From contig NZ_JACYXF010000001.1 in the NCBI RefSeq assembly GCF_015352985.1, positions 62,001 to 126,000 on the forward strand: DNA of 64,000 nt. The letters are read 5' to 3'. The position numbers and the translations under genes are program-made. This DNA comes from Noviherbaspirillum malthae. GTDB lineage: Bacteria > Pseudomonadota > Gammaproteobacteria > Burkholderiales > Burkholderiaceae_D. This document shows positions 47,197 through 56,299 of this stretch, in pieces (position 1 is the first letter of the stretch; each line of letters opens with the position of its first letter). Below the pieces are notes generated by a model that was given only the letters and a program-made list of their open reading frames with translations, was not told the origin of the DNA and did no database searches.

Positions 47197-48441
47197 TCAG
47201 CTCGCCTGCACCGCAACAGCGGACGGCTGCGCAACGCTCAGCCGCCGCACCACCAGGAGGCTGGCAATGCCGCAGGCCACCGCAAGATAGCCGACCAGGT
47301 TGAAATGCTCGATCTGTCCCGCCGGATTGCGCGAAATGATCAGGCCGGCCACCAGCGACGCCAGTCCCGACGACATCATCTGCACCGACGAACCCAGGCT
47401 CATGAAGGTGCCGCGCACCTGCGGCGCCGATGCCGCGGTGATCATCGCCATGCCGGGAATGAAGCGGCCCGGCACCAGGATGAAGAACACGGTCGAATTC
47501 ATCAGCACCAGCCACCACGGCACCGGCACCAGATGGGTGGTCACCAGGATGGGTACGAAGGCAGCCACCGCAATGATGCGGAACACGCGCTGCTTGCCGT
47601 GCCGGTCGGCGAGCCGGCCGATCAGCCGCGACGTGAAGAAGGTCGCCGCGCCGCCGCACAGGTAGACCAGCGCGATGAAGTTGTCCTGCAGCCCGAGGTT
47701 GGCGGTGTAGTACAGCGCGATATAGGGCACCACGGTGAAGCCGCCGAACATCAGCAGCGACATGAACAGGTAGGCGCGCTGATGGTTGGGTTCCTTCGCC
47801 ACCGCATGGATCTGGCGGAACACATTGCCCTGCGGCCCCCGCTGCAGATGCGAGGTCAGCGAAGGCAGCCAGCGGTGCGCTGCGATGAATACGGCGCCGG
47901 ACAGCAGCACGATGAAGAAGAAGGGCGCGCGCCATCCCAGACCGCCCATGTGCGATGCAAGAAACAGCCCCAGCGGCACACCGGCCACGGTGGACAGCGA
48001 AAAGGCCGCCATCACCGTTCCCATCGCCTGGCCGCGCCGCTCGAAGGGAATCACGTCCGCCACCATGGTCTGCACCATCGCGCCGAGAATGCCGCCGAAG
48101 GCGCCGGCCAGCGCACGCGCCACCAGGAGGAAAGTGAAATTCGGCGCCAGCCCGCAGCACAGCGTGGCGAGGATGAACAGCCCGTACAGGCTCAGCATCA
48201 GCGTGCGGCGGTCGAAGCGATCGACATAGGCCGCCGCCAGCAGGCCCGAAGCCGCCGCGGTGAAGGTATACGACGACAGCAGCAGGCCGAACTGATGGGT
48301 ATCGATCTGCAGCACCCGGATCAGCTGCGGTCCGAGCGGCATCATGATCATGAAGTCCAGGATATGCGTGAACTGGATGGCGGACAGCACCAGCAGGAAG
48401 TGGCGTTCCTGTTTCGGTGGAAGAGAGGATGAAGAATTCAA
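47197..48441 (-). CDS. Major facilitator superfamily transporter
   Basis: 414 residues with 12 predicted membrane helices. N-terminal half has FTHILDFMIMMPLGPQLI and the motif-A-like DRFDRRTLM between helices 2 and 3; the second half has the paired motif GRLADRHGKQRV. It looks like a drug:H+ or sugar-efflux type DHA1 transporter, but the substrate is not visible. It stands alone, convergent with phaM; the 180 bp upstream hold no obvious feature. Confidence 0.85.
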   Translation of the reverse strand: MNSSSSLPPKQERHFLLVLSAIQFTHILDFMIMMPLGPQLIRVLQIDTHQFGLLLSSYTFTAAASGLLAAAYVDRFDRRTLMLSLYGLFILATLCCGLAPNFTFLLVARALAGAFGGILGAMVQTMVADVIPFERRGQAMGTVMAAFSLSTVAGVPLGLFLASHMGGLGWRAPFFFIVLLSGAVFIAAHRWLPSLTSHLQRGPQGNVFRQIHAVAKEPNHQRAYLFMSLLMFGGFTVVPYIALYYTANLGLQDNFIALVYLCGGAATFFTSRLIGRLADRHGKQRVFRIIAVAAFVPILVTTHLVPVPWWLVLMNSTVFFILVPGRFIPGMAMITAASAPQVRGTFMSLGSSVQMMSSGLASLVAGLIISRNPAGQIEHFNLVGYLAVACGIASLLVVRRLSVAQPSAVAVQAS

Positions 48442-48621
48442 GAATCGATCAGTCTGGTTGGGCCTTCATGGCCTGCGTGATGCGGCATGAAAGCGGTTCG
48501 TTGTCATGACAGGTTCGGAGGCGGTTCTCGCGGGCCGGCAATGTGCAGGGTGGTGCCGGTGCAGGCGAACTGTGCATTCTCCCATCATTGGCACGGCTTG
48601 GCTTGAAAGTCCGGTATCGTC

Positions 48622-51600
48622 CTATTCATAAGACAATCCCAGTCCCTCGTATAGCTCCCTCATGTTGGTGGTATTCAGCAATGCGTCAAAGTCTAAAGGA
48701 GACGATGGGCCATCGATCGCAGGAGGAGAAGGATGCTGTCCTTGTCGATCCGCCGAAGCGGCAGGCGGTGTCGCATGCGATTCGGGAGCGCCGGAAGCGG
48801 GCGCCTGATTTCCGGTTCCACCTTCCTGCAGCAAGGTCTTCGCCTTCCGTAAGTCTTTCTTGGCCTCCAGTCTCGTGCCGCGCGACCGCCTCAGGAACGG
48901 TTGAGCGCCTGCCTGCATCGGGAGACCTGCAATCACAGCAGCGCTCTGCCTGGCGCCAAGCCCGACCACGCCTGCGACATATCGGGCCTTGTCCTTTTTC
49001 TTCGCGTGAGCGAAATACATGTCATGAAGGGCTTTTGAATTGCCCAGGCTGATGTCGATGGCCATTTCCGGGGGCGGAGCCGCGGTGCTTGAAGGACCGG
49101 CCTCGGCGTGCACGCCGAATTGCAGGTGCAGTGTTTGGGGAATGAACGTCCTGCCTGCCATTGCATTGACGATGCGAGCGACCTGCTCATCGAGTTGCGT
49201 CTCGAATCCGGTCTTCTCGCCTTCAGTCTCGTTGTTTACTTCCGTCGTATTGAAGACCGGCAGAATCATTGTCAATGCGGGCTCTTCGTCAAGCGAGCCG
49301 TCTTTCGGGGTGATCAATGCCCGCAGCGGATCGATCTCCCTCTGCTGGATCGCGGTCCGGTCCCCCGTGCTGAGCGGCGCGGAGGGTGTGGCGCCGGCCT
49401 GCATGTGATTCACGAGCTTGTAATCATTGTATAGGGGGCCGCTATATCTGCCGTCCGCCTTGTCGGCGGTAATCTGCAGGTCGGCGACCTGTACACCCGT
49501 GGCAACGAGCGTGGTGGCTGCATTGGCGCCGGTGTTGAGCCAGGTATAGCGCTCGACATCGCCCATCTGCGTCTTCGACGCCAGCATGGCCTTGACCTGC
49601 TGCATGCCGTCGCCGCAGAACAGCATGTGCATGCTGCTGTCGTTGACCCTGGCGAGCGCGGCCTTGGCCAGGGCCAATTGCGGAGGTTGCTGATTCGGTT
49701 CCTGGCCTGGCTGCTTGGCATTTGCGGCGTCTTTCAGCAGATGCTGCGCCAGCGCGAAATACACCATGTCTTTCAAATGCCGCTTCAAATCGTCTTGAGC
49801 CGATTTCAATTTTACGTCCTGCCGGGTTCGCTGCTTTACATGCCGGTTTTCCATCAGGCGATGAATGGATTGCGGCGTTGAGAATGTTAGCCGTCCCGCT
49901 TCCGATGACTGGCGCGGAGCATCCTGCATCAACGAACGATGCAGTTCTATGCATTGTTTCATTGACGATGCGGTCTGTCCCGCAGCGATGCGACCGGCGG
50001 CATTCATCCTGATCGGCAGCGGCTTCTTCCATCCATCGATCAGGGGTTTGTTGGCCAGCGCCGATGCGTGTGCGTCAAAGAATTGCCTGTTCAGTTCGAC
50101 CAGTGCTTCAGCCTGCTGTACCTGATTTTCCGGATCGTTTTCAATTTGCTTTTTGGCTTGATGATATTCGCGATAACGATGCCAGTTGATCGCGTCAGGC
50201 AAAACCGGTTCTGAAGCGCCGGCGTCGGTCGGAGCGGCAGGAGTGCTTGATTGCGTATCTTCTGCAGCGTCCTTTGACGCCGCAAGTGCAGCGTGCGCAA
50301 TGCCCCGCAGGCGATTGAGCAATTTAACTTCCTCACTTTCGTTGTCAACGTCCTTTTTGTTCAGCGCCTGCAGATAGGTTTCGTAGGCCTGTACCTGCTG
50401 CAAGGTCTCTTCTCTCGCGCCCGGATCGATGACGGCTGACAGCTTTGCCAAGGCAATGATTGCACGCTTGGCCTTCGCTTCCCCGTCTTTTTCGGGGCCG
50501 TCGCTGAGCTGGTAGGCGACGTAGGCGAGCACCGCCGCCAGGGTGGCGCCGGCCAGTCCTGCGCCGGCGGCCACGCCGGTAATCATCACCGGGGCCAATA
50601 TCGAAACGCCGGAGGCGGTCAGCGTGCTCAGCGTGCCGATCCCTCCGGTCATGAGGTTGTACTTGTTGCCCTGCCATTCCACCTTGGCGTTTTCCGAGGC
50701 ATTCCGGTATTTCTCCATGATATGCAGCCTGTGGGATATCTTGGCAGAGAGCAGGAGCAGCCTGTCGAGCCGCTGAGTTGATTGCTGTGCCGCGGCTGCG
50801 CTATCGCTGTTTTCCCGACGAGGCTCAGTTGCGGGCTGCGTCAATTCCGTGAGCAATGCCGTAAGTTCCTGCACGTCCTTGTCGAGGCCGCCCAATTTGG
50901 TCGCCGCAGACCATGAGGCCTGCAGGACATTCGGTGCGTGCCTGGCAGCAGGTGCCGCATCGGCGCGCCCGAGAGGGAACACATCTTCGGTCCCCGCATT
51001 ATGCAAACGGCGTTCTCCGGAAGCCGCAACGGCGATGGAGGTCAGGAGCAGGCTGACAGTGCGCACCGCGGATAGCACCAGCTTGGCAATGGGATCCGGA
51101 ACTATGAGTTGTGCAGCTCCCAGTGCATTGGTCAGCGTTGAACCCGCAACGACATGCTGGCGGTGAAGAGCACCCGTGCCGGTTCTTTTGAAACTTTTCA
51201 GCACGGCCTCGGGGTCTTCTTCCCCCACGGCGCGGAGAAATGCCAGGATGATTTCCTTGTGGTAAGCCGCGCGCAGCAGATGTGGTTCACGGACCCGTCG
51301 AAACCAGCGGGGCTTCTTGATCCCGGAGAGCAGAAGTTCTTCACTTCCTTGGGCCAAGTTCGCGCGGTGCTTGTATTCGTAAAGCAGGGCCATCATGCGT
51401 GAAGTGTCAATGAAACTTTCCTGAGACGTCAGGCATTTCTTCCGATCGCTGTCGTTTCTAAGCCAGTCATTGCAGATTGCCTCAGCGACCTGCGGCCAAG
51501 CGGAGTCGTTGTCCGGCCCGTACCTCAGCGCCGGCTCGTGCGGTAAAAACTTCGTATTCAAGATTTGCCGCGCGCGGTTTCGCATCCCCGCCATTCTCGG

Positions 51601-51759
51601 CGTGGATGAAGCTGCGGCTGCCGGCGATTCCGGCGCAGATGCGGAAGCGGCCGGTGCGACCGTATCAGTGTCTTGCAGCCGCGGCGCGTTGCGTTCCTGG
51701 TGACTTGCAGTACGGGGAATATTGCCAATACCAAGGCTGGATGTGATCGCTCTTAACAT
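48622..51759 (-). CDS. Very large protein of unknown function, effector-like
   Basis: 1,045 residues from MLRAITSSLGIGNIPRTASH; upstream in-frame starts at 51807 (ATG) or 51849 (TTG) are possible and no start has a clear ribosome site. The N-terminus (about 1-60) is Ser/Ala/Thr/Pro-rich and disordered-looking without a Sec signal. Two hydrophobic stretches: around 220-250 (LIVPDPIAKLVLSAVRTVSLLLTS) and 400-440 (LAPVMITGVAAGAGLAGATLAAVLAYVAYQL). The remainder is helical and polar; the tail is again low-complexity. The DNA is visibly less GC-rich than its neighbours. The layout resembles type III effectors of plant-associated bacteria, but no secretion genes or chaperone are nearby and I recognise no domain. 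Confidence 0.6.
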   Translation of the reverse strand: MLRAITSSLGIGNIPRTASHQERNAPRLQDTDTVAPAASASAPESPAAAASSTPRMAGMRNRARQILNTKFLPHEPALRYGPDNDSAWPQVAEAICNDWLRNDSDRKKCLTSQESFIDTSRMMALLYEYKHRANLAQGSEELLLSGIKKPRWFRRVREPHLLRAAYHKEIILAFLRAVGEEDPEAVLKSFKRTGTGALHRQHVVAGSTLTNALGAAQLIVPDPIAKLVLSAVRTVSLLLTSIAVAASGERRLHNAGTEDVFPLGRADAAPAARHAPNVLQASWSAATKLGGLDKDVQELTALLTELTQPATEPRRENSDSAAAAQQSTQRLDRLLLLSAKISHRLHIMEKYRNASENAKVEWQGNKYNLMTGGIGTLSTLTASGVSILAPVMITGVAAGAGLAGATLAAVLAYVAYQLSDGPEKDGEAKAKRAIIALAKLSAVIDPGAREETLQQVQAYETYLQALNKKDVDNESEEVKLLNRLRGIAHAALAASKDAAEDTQSSTPAAPTDAGASEPVLPDAINWHRYREYHQAKKQIENDPENQVQQAEALVELNRQFFDAHASALANKPLIDGWKKPLPIRMNAAGRIAAGQTASSMKQCIELHRSLMQDAPRQSSEAGRLTFSTPQSIHRLMENRHVKQRTRQDVKLKSAQDDLKRHLKDMVYFALAQHLLKDAANAKQPGQEPNQQPPQLALAKAALARVNDSSMHMLFCGDGMQQVKAMLASKTQMGDVERYTWLNTGANAATTLVATGVQVADLQITADKADGRYSGPLYNDYKLVNHMQAGATPSAPLSTGDRTAIQQREIDPLRALITPKDGSLDEEPALTMILPVFNTTEVNNETEGEKTGFETQLDEQVARIVNAMAGRTFIPQTLHLQFGVHAEAGPSSTAAPPPEMAIDISLGNSKALHDMYFAHAKKKDKARYVAGVVGLGARQSAAVIAGLPMQAGAQPFLRRSRGTRLEAKKDLRKAKTLLQEGGTGNQAPASGAPESHATPPAASADRQGQHPSPPAIDGPSSPLDFDALLNTTNMRELYEGLGLSYE

Positions 51760-51905
51760 GACACGCTCGCCGGACGGGGTTAAATGCATAAGTGGACCCA
51801 AATGCATTGCGGTTCCATAGCGCTTTGAAATTTCATCAGCTTGAAACAATCCGCCTTTAGCATGCGGGCTTCGATGTCAAACCCGCATGATTTTTTCAAA
51901 GTGAA

Positions 51906-52907
51906 ATGGGCCGCAACATGGAATCGTCCTCACTGCTGCAAGCGCGCGCGCAGATCCGCCTCGACCGGGATCTGCTGCAGAGGCTGTCGACAAGAGCGCC
52001 GCTGCGCCTGCTGCTGCAAACACTGGCGGAATGGCTGCTGATCGCGGCATTGATGATGACGGCAACCCATGCCGAACATGCGGCGGTCAGCGCCTTGTGC
52101 ATCCTGCTGATCGCGGGACGCCAGCATGCCTTGCTGATACTGATGCATGAATACGCGCATCATCAGTTCAGCCGCAAGCGGGCATGGCTGAACGACATGC
52201 TAGGCGATGCGCTGGCCGCGCTGCCGTTCTTCCTGACGGTGCACGGCTTCCGGCGCAATCACATGCCGCATCACCGGCATGTCAAGACCGAGGCGGATAC
52301 CAACTGGGCTTCCGCGCTGACGGTCTCGCGTTACCAGTTTCCAAAGTCAAGGACGCAGACCTATGCGGAAATGGCCAAGCATGCGCTGGGCTGGTACACG
52401 CTCAAGGAATTGAAGCACTACGCCGTCGATGCCGGCATGGCCGTCGACCTGCCGCCTGCGGTCCGCCGCTTCCGCATCGCCCATGCGATCTTCGTTCTTG
52501 CGCTCGTTGCCTATTTCGATCTGTGGTGGACGGTGTTGCTGTACTGGATCGTTCCGCTGACCACCTTCCTGGTGGGCATACTGTATGTGCGCGATGTGAG
52601 CGAGCATTTCGGCATGCCGTCGGAGGGCATTGCCGGCGCGAGAACCATGCTGGGCAACCGGGTGGAACGCCTGTTCTTTTGCCCGCATGGCATCAACTTC
52701 CACACCGAGCATCATCTTTATCCTTCGGTACCTTTTCATCATCTCGAGTCACTGCACGAGGCGCTTCGGAAGGACGATTACTATCGCCTTCACGCCGTGA
52801 TCGCGCAGGGCTACCTGACCGGCATGGTGGATCAGCTGGCGCATGGGCGCGGCGCATCAAAGCCGTCCGCTCCGGAGGCAGGTGATGCTGCCGCACCCCT
52901 TCCCTGA
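51906..52907 (+). CDS. Membrane fatty acid desaturase family protein
   Basis: 333 residues (start 51906; an ATG four codons later is possible). Three His boxes for the di-iron centre: HEYAHH (81-86), HMPHH with RHV after it (119-123) and HTEHHLYP (about 263). Hydrophobic segments at about 36-76, 100-113 and 195-230. It belongs to the membrane desaturase/hydroxylase superfamily; substrate (acyl lipid, sphingolipid or carotenoid-like) cannot be told. The GNAT-like gene 24 bp downstream is probably co-transcribed. Confidence 0.87.
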   Translation: MGRNMESSSLLQARAQIRLDRDLLQRLSTRAPLRLLLQTLAEWLLIAALMMTATHAEHAAVSALCILLIAGRQHALLILMHEYAHHQFSRKRAWLNDMLGDALAALPFFLTVHGFRRNHMPHHRHVKTEADTNWASALTVSRYQFPKSRTQTYAEMAKHALGWYTLKELKHYAVDAGMAVDLPPAVRRFRIAHAIFVLALVAYFDLWWTVLLYWIVPLTTFLVGILYVRDVSEHFGMPSEGIAGARTMLGNRVERLFFCPHGINFHTEHHLYPSVPFHHLESLHEALRKDDYYRLHAVIAQGYLTGMVDQLAHGRGASKPSAPEAGDAAAPLP

Positions 52908-52931
52908 TGCGTCGCACGACGGGACCGGATC

Positions 52932-53624
52932 ATGAAGATCATTTCACGCTACCTGCGAGCGGACGATATTCCCGAGCTGCTGATACTGGAACGAGCGAAA
53001 TGGGAAGCACATCAGGCGGCCGACGCCGACGCGCTGCTGCAGCGTATCGAAACCTATCCGCAGCTCTGCATCGGCAGTTTTTGCGCGAGTTCGGGCAGGG
53101 CGCTCGCATCGCTGTTCATGCGTCCGGTCAGTCCGCATGCCTTCACCGCGCCGACGCGCTGGGATATCTCCGCCGATGTGCGCCTATGCCACGGCGCATC
53201 GGAAGCGGGCCGATCGCTGTTCGGGATCAGCCTCAGCAGCCTGGACGCGAGGGCCGTAGCGCAAATTTTCCGCTTCTTCTATCCCCGTGCGCTGAAGGCG
53301 GGATGGCGCGACATCTATCTCGGGTCACCGATTCCCGGCTTCAGGAAGGCGCGCGAAAAAGATCCGCAGCTGCAGGTCTGGCAATACGTGCATTCGCGCC
53401 GGCGCTTTCATGGCGACGAGCCGCTCGATCCGCAGCTGCGGTATTACCATCGAAAGGGTTTCGAGGAAATCATCTCGATTCATGAAGACTACTTTCCCCA
53501 CGAGGATTCCCTAAACTACGGAGTCATCGTGCGCGGCGTCATTCCGCTGGCGGCACCGCGACGGCTTTGGCGCATCACGCCGATGTGCATACTGGAAACG
53601 TTTTCCATGGTGGCCATACGCTGA
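52932..53624 (+). CDS. GNAT-like protein linked to the desaturase
   Basis: 230 residues. Acetyltransferase-like fold inferred from RYLRADDIPELLILERAKWEAHQAADADALLQRI at the start, a mid segment GWRDIYLGSPIPGFRKARE, and LRYYHRKGFEEIISIHEDYFPHEDSLNYGVIVRG, the usual place of the C-terminal GNAT strand. The acetyl-CoA loop (R/QxxGxG/A) is not clear, so activity is uncertain. 24 bp after the desaturase gene. Confidence 0.6.
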   Translation: MKIISRYLRADDIPELLILERAKWEAHQAADADALLQRIETYPQLCIGSFCASSGRALASLFMRPVSPHAFTAPTRWDISADVRLCHGASEAGRSLFGISLSSLDARAVAQIFRFFYPRALKAGWRDIYLGSPIPGFRKAREKDPQLQVWQYVHSRRRFHGDEPLDPQLRYYHRKGFEEIISIHEDYFPHEDSLNYGVIVRGVIPLAAPRRLWRITPMCILETFSMVAIR

Positions 53625-53757
53625 TCACATCACCGGCCGCCCGCATTCGAACAATTTTTCCAGAGTGCAATGTTTGCTTTCAAGAAGCGCTTCATGCGTT
53701 GAATATTTCTCAACGTTGGTAAGGAATGTGAAAAGAATGTGCGCAAGGCGGAGATAC

Positions 53758-53774
53758 TCTAAGACTCGCTTAAG
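53758..53774 (+). promoter_or_regulatory. PmrA/QseB-like box 1, upstream of the 55-residue gene
   Basis: TCTAAGACTCGCTTAAG: two hexamers (TCTAAG, CTTAAG) with 5-bp spacing, the layout of PmrA/QseB-type response regulator sites (YTTAAG-N5-YTTAAG). It lies 92 bp before the small gene and shares its pattern with boxes at 56273 and 56600. Confidence 0.6.
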
Positions 53775-53865
53775 CTTCGCATGCCACACTCTTTCCGTAC
53801 CGAATGCAAGATGCCGCGCATGCATCACTGGCATTCAACCGGATCGACACTTCACTGAGGGATAT

Positions 53866-54033
53866 ATGACCACCCATCTCACCATTGCCAATGTCAGCGC
53901 AGCTTCCTCTCGCAGTGCCGTCTCGCCGGTCGTCAAGACCGGCCAGCAAACCACGACGGTGGCGCGCGGCAGCCGGGTGCAGCGTATCGAACTGGAGCGG
54001 CGTGACCGCTTCGGCCGTTTCGGCCGCCGCTGA
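53866..54033 (+). CDS. Small basic protein, 55 residues, unknown
   Basis: Starts MTTHLTIANVSAASS with GAGGGAT a few bases before. Thr/Ser/Val-rich N-terminal half, then an Arg-rich tail (RVQRIELERRDRFGRFGRR). No signal peptide or membrane segment. It has its own candidate regulator box 92 bp upstream and a good intrinsic terminator 24 bp downstream, which supports a real gene. Function unknown; the box suggests it responds to the adjacent two-component system. Confidence 0.55.
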   Translation: MTTHLTIANVSAASSRSAVSPVVKTGQQTTTVARGSRVQRIELERRDRFGRFGRR

Positions 54034-54057
54034 TCCGCTATCCGTCGTTGCGCCGTC

Positions 54058-54102
54058 AACGGCCTGCGCATGCCAGTCATGTGCAGGCCGTTTCAGTTTT
54101 TT
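54058..54102 (+). terminator. Intrinsic terminator after the 55-residue gene
   Basis: Stem AACGGCCTGCGCATG / CATGTGCAGGCCGTT (15 bp with one G-T type mismatch), loop CCAGT, followed by CAGTTTTTT. Confidence 0.8.
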
Positions 54103-54269
54103 CCGTCGTTTTCCCTTCTCCGCCGAGGCTGCAAGTTTTCGGTGCCATGCGATCCCTGATGCCCAAGGCATTGTCATCTTGCCCAGACGTCGCACGCAAA
54201 AGGGCGGCCGGTCATAAATGGTTCTAGAATCGAGTCTTTCCCGCACTAGAACGGCAAGCCCGTTACGAC

Positions 54270-54929
54270 ATGAAGATTCTGCTAGTTGAAGACGATGCAA
54301 TGATCGGCGAAAACATACAGATTGCGCTCGAGGGCGAGGACATTTCCGTTGACTGGGTCAGGGACGGCGAAGCGGCCGACATGGCGCTCGCGACCCATAC
54401 CTACGACGCGATGCTGCTCGACCTCGGACTGCCGGGAAAGGACGGCATGGAAGTGCTGCGCAGCCTGCGCGCCCGCACCAACAGCACCCCGGTGCTGATC
54501 GTCACCGCGCGCGATTCGGTGCCCGAGCGCGTGCTGGGCCTGAAGACCGGGGCCGACGATTATCTCGTCAAGCCCTTCGATGTCGAGGAATTGATCGCCC
54601 GCCTGCATGCGCTGGTCCGGCGTTCGCGCGGCATGACGGAAAGCACTTACCGCAACGGCAACATTGAAATCAATATCGAAACCCGGCAAGTCATGGTCGA
54701 CGGCAGCCAGGTCATTCTGTCATCGCGCGAATGGGCGATCCTGGATGCGCTGATCGCACGTCCCGGCGCCATCCTGTCGCGCAGCCAGCTTGAAGAGCGG
54801 CTGTACGGATGGTCGGGCGATGTCGAGAGCAATGCCATCGAAGTCTATGTGCACGGCCTGCGCAAGAAGCTCGGCCCGCAGTTCGTGATCACGGTGCGCG
54901 GTCTCGGTTACATGGTGGGCAAATCATGA
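54270..54929 (+). CDS. OmpR-family response regulator (QseB/PmrA type)
   Basis: 219 residues. Receiver domain with EDD at 7-9, phospho-acceptor Asp51 in LLDLGLPGKDG, Thr in VTARD, Lys in YLVKPFD; then an OmpR winged helix (SSREWAILDALIARPGAILSRSQLEERLYGW, VYVHGLRKKLG, VRGLGYMVGKS). Highest resemblance is to the QseB/PmrA/BasR group, which bind CTTAAG-type tandem half-sites; three such boxes occur in this region. Its stop overlaps the kinase start (ATGA). Confidence 0.9.
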   Translation: MKILLVEDDAMIGENIQIALEGEDISVDWVRDGEAADMALATHTYDAMLLDLGLPGKDGMEVLRSLRARTNSTPVLIVTARDSVPERVLGLKTGADDYLVKPFDVEELIARLHALVRRSRGMTESTYRNGNIEINIETRQVMVDGSQVILSSREWAILDALIARPGAILSRSQLEERLYGWSGDVESNAIEVYVHGLRKKLGPQFVITVRGLGYMVGKS

Positions 54930-56272
54930 TGCGTTCCCTGCGCGTCCGGCTGATCCTGCTGCTCGGCGTGGCCATCCTCGGCTCGGCCGCACTGCAGTTC
55001 ACGGTGTCGCTGCGCGAAGCGATGCAGGAAGCCAACAAGCTCTTCGACTATCACATGAAGCAGATGGCCTTCGCGCTGAAGGACACTGCGTTCGACGATA
55101 CCGAGTGGTACACCTCGTCCAAGCCGAGCACGAATTTCGATTTCGTCATCCAGGTCTGGGGCGACGACGGCGTGCGCGTCTTCCAGCGCCGGCCCTACCT
55201 GTTCCTGCCGCAGCAGGGCGCGCTCGGCTTTTCCACGGTGTCGCTGAACAACGGCGACTGGCGGGTGTTTGCCATCGAGAACCAGTCCAAGCGCATCCAG
55301 GTTGCGCAGAAGATGGATACCCGGCGCGACCGCGCCATTTCGCTGGCCATGCATTCGCTGTGGCCCATCATCCCGGTGTCGCTGATGCTGTTCGCCGCAG
55401 CCTGGTGGGTGGTGACGTCCGCACTCAGTCCGCTCAACCGCATCGGCCATGACCTGTCGCACCGCAATGCCGATTCCACTGCACCGGTGTCGGACGCGGG
55501 CGTGCCGCAGGAAGTGTCGCTGCTGGTGGCCGAACTCAACCTGCTGCTGACGCGCATGGGCAGCGCCCTGCAGTCGCAGCGCAATTTCGTGGCCGACGCG
55601 GCCCATGAACTGCGTTCGCCGCTGACCGCGCTCAAGCTGCAGCTGCAGACCCTGACCCGGGCCAAGGACGACATGGCGCGCGCCCAGGCGGTTGCCCGGC
55701 TGCAGGGCGGGGTGGACCGTGCGTCGCGGCTGGTGGAACAGCTGCTCGTGCTGGCGCGGCAGGATCCGATGTCGGTGCCCGCCAGCGATACCGTGGTGGA
55801 CCTGCAGGCCTGCATCGAGTATGCCGCCGCCGACGTCGCGCCGCTGGCCGCCTCCAAGAACGTCGAAATCCGGCTGGAAGCCGCGGTGCGCACCGCCGTG
55901 GAAGGCGATGCCGAGGCCCTGCGCATGATGACGCGCAACCTGCTCGACAATGCGGTGCGCTATACGCCCGCCGACGGCAGCGTCGCCGTCGCCATTGCGA
56001 GTGCGGAGGGCAAGGCTCGCCTGACGGTCGAGGATTCCGGGCCGGGCATTTCGGAAGAGAACAGGACACGGGTGTTTGATCGCTTCTATCGTGTGCCCGG
56101 CACCAGCGCCGGCGGCAGCGGCCTGGGCCTGGCCATCGTCAAGGCGATTGTCGACCGGCACCAGGGCAGCGTGGAACTCGGCCGTTCGGCGCTCGGGGGC
56201 CTGAAGGTGGAAGTGGATCTGCCGCTGCACGATATCGTGAGCAAGCCTGAACCGGTGGCGGAGACCGTCTAG
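54926..56272 (+). CDS. Sensor histidine kinase paired with the response regulator (QseC/PmrB type)
   Basis: 448 residues from MMRSLRVRLI; overlaps the regulator gene by 4 bp. TM1 about 8-27, periplasmic domain 28-140, TM2 about 144-165, HAMP-like 166-215, HisKA with AHELRSPLTALK (His 227), HATPase_c with NLLDNAVRYTP, DSGPGI and GGSGLGLAIV. The periplasmic domain (FDDTEWYTSSKPSTNFDFVIQVW, then FLPQQGALGFSTV) is of the two-component sensor N-terminal type seen in QseC-like kinases. Stimulus unknown. Confidence 0.9.
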   Translation: MMRSLRVRLILLLGVAILGSAALQFTVSLREAMQEANKLFDYHMKQMAFALKDTAFDDTEWYTSSKPSTNFDFVIQVWGDDGVRVFQRRPYLFLPQQGALGFSTVSLNNGDWRVFAIENQSKRIQVAQKMDTRRDRAISLAMHSLWPIIPVSLMLFAAAWWVVTSALSPLNRIGHDLSHRNADSTAPVSDAGVPQEVSLLVAELNLLLTRMGSALQSQRNFVADAAHELRSPLTALKLQLQTLTRAKDDMARAQAVARLQGGVDRASRLVEQLLVLARQDPMSVPASDTVVDLQACIEYAAADVAPLAASKNVEIRLEAAVRTAVEGDAEALRMMTRNLLDNAVRYTPADGSVAVAIASAEGKARLTVEDSGPGISEENRTRVFDRFYRVPGTSAGGSGLGLAIVKAIVDRHQGSVELGRSALGGLKVEVDLPLHDIVSKPEPVAETV

Positions 56273-56289
56273 TTTAAGCTTCCCCTAAG
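56273..56289 (+). promoter_or_regulatory. PmrA/QseB-like box 2, upstream of the candidate sRNA
   Basis: TTTAAGCTTCCCCTAAG, beginning immediately after the kinase stop codon. Hexamers TTTAAG and CCTAAG with 5-bp spacing, as in boxes 1 and 3. A TAATTC at 56292-56297 could be the -10 of a promoter driven by it. Confidence 0.6.
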
Positions 56290-56299
56290 CTAATTCGGG

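Noticed and set aside
51760..51905. PIP/hrpII-type box (TTCG-N16-TTCG) upstream of the large effector-like gene
   Set aside because: Looked for in both orientations and not found.
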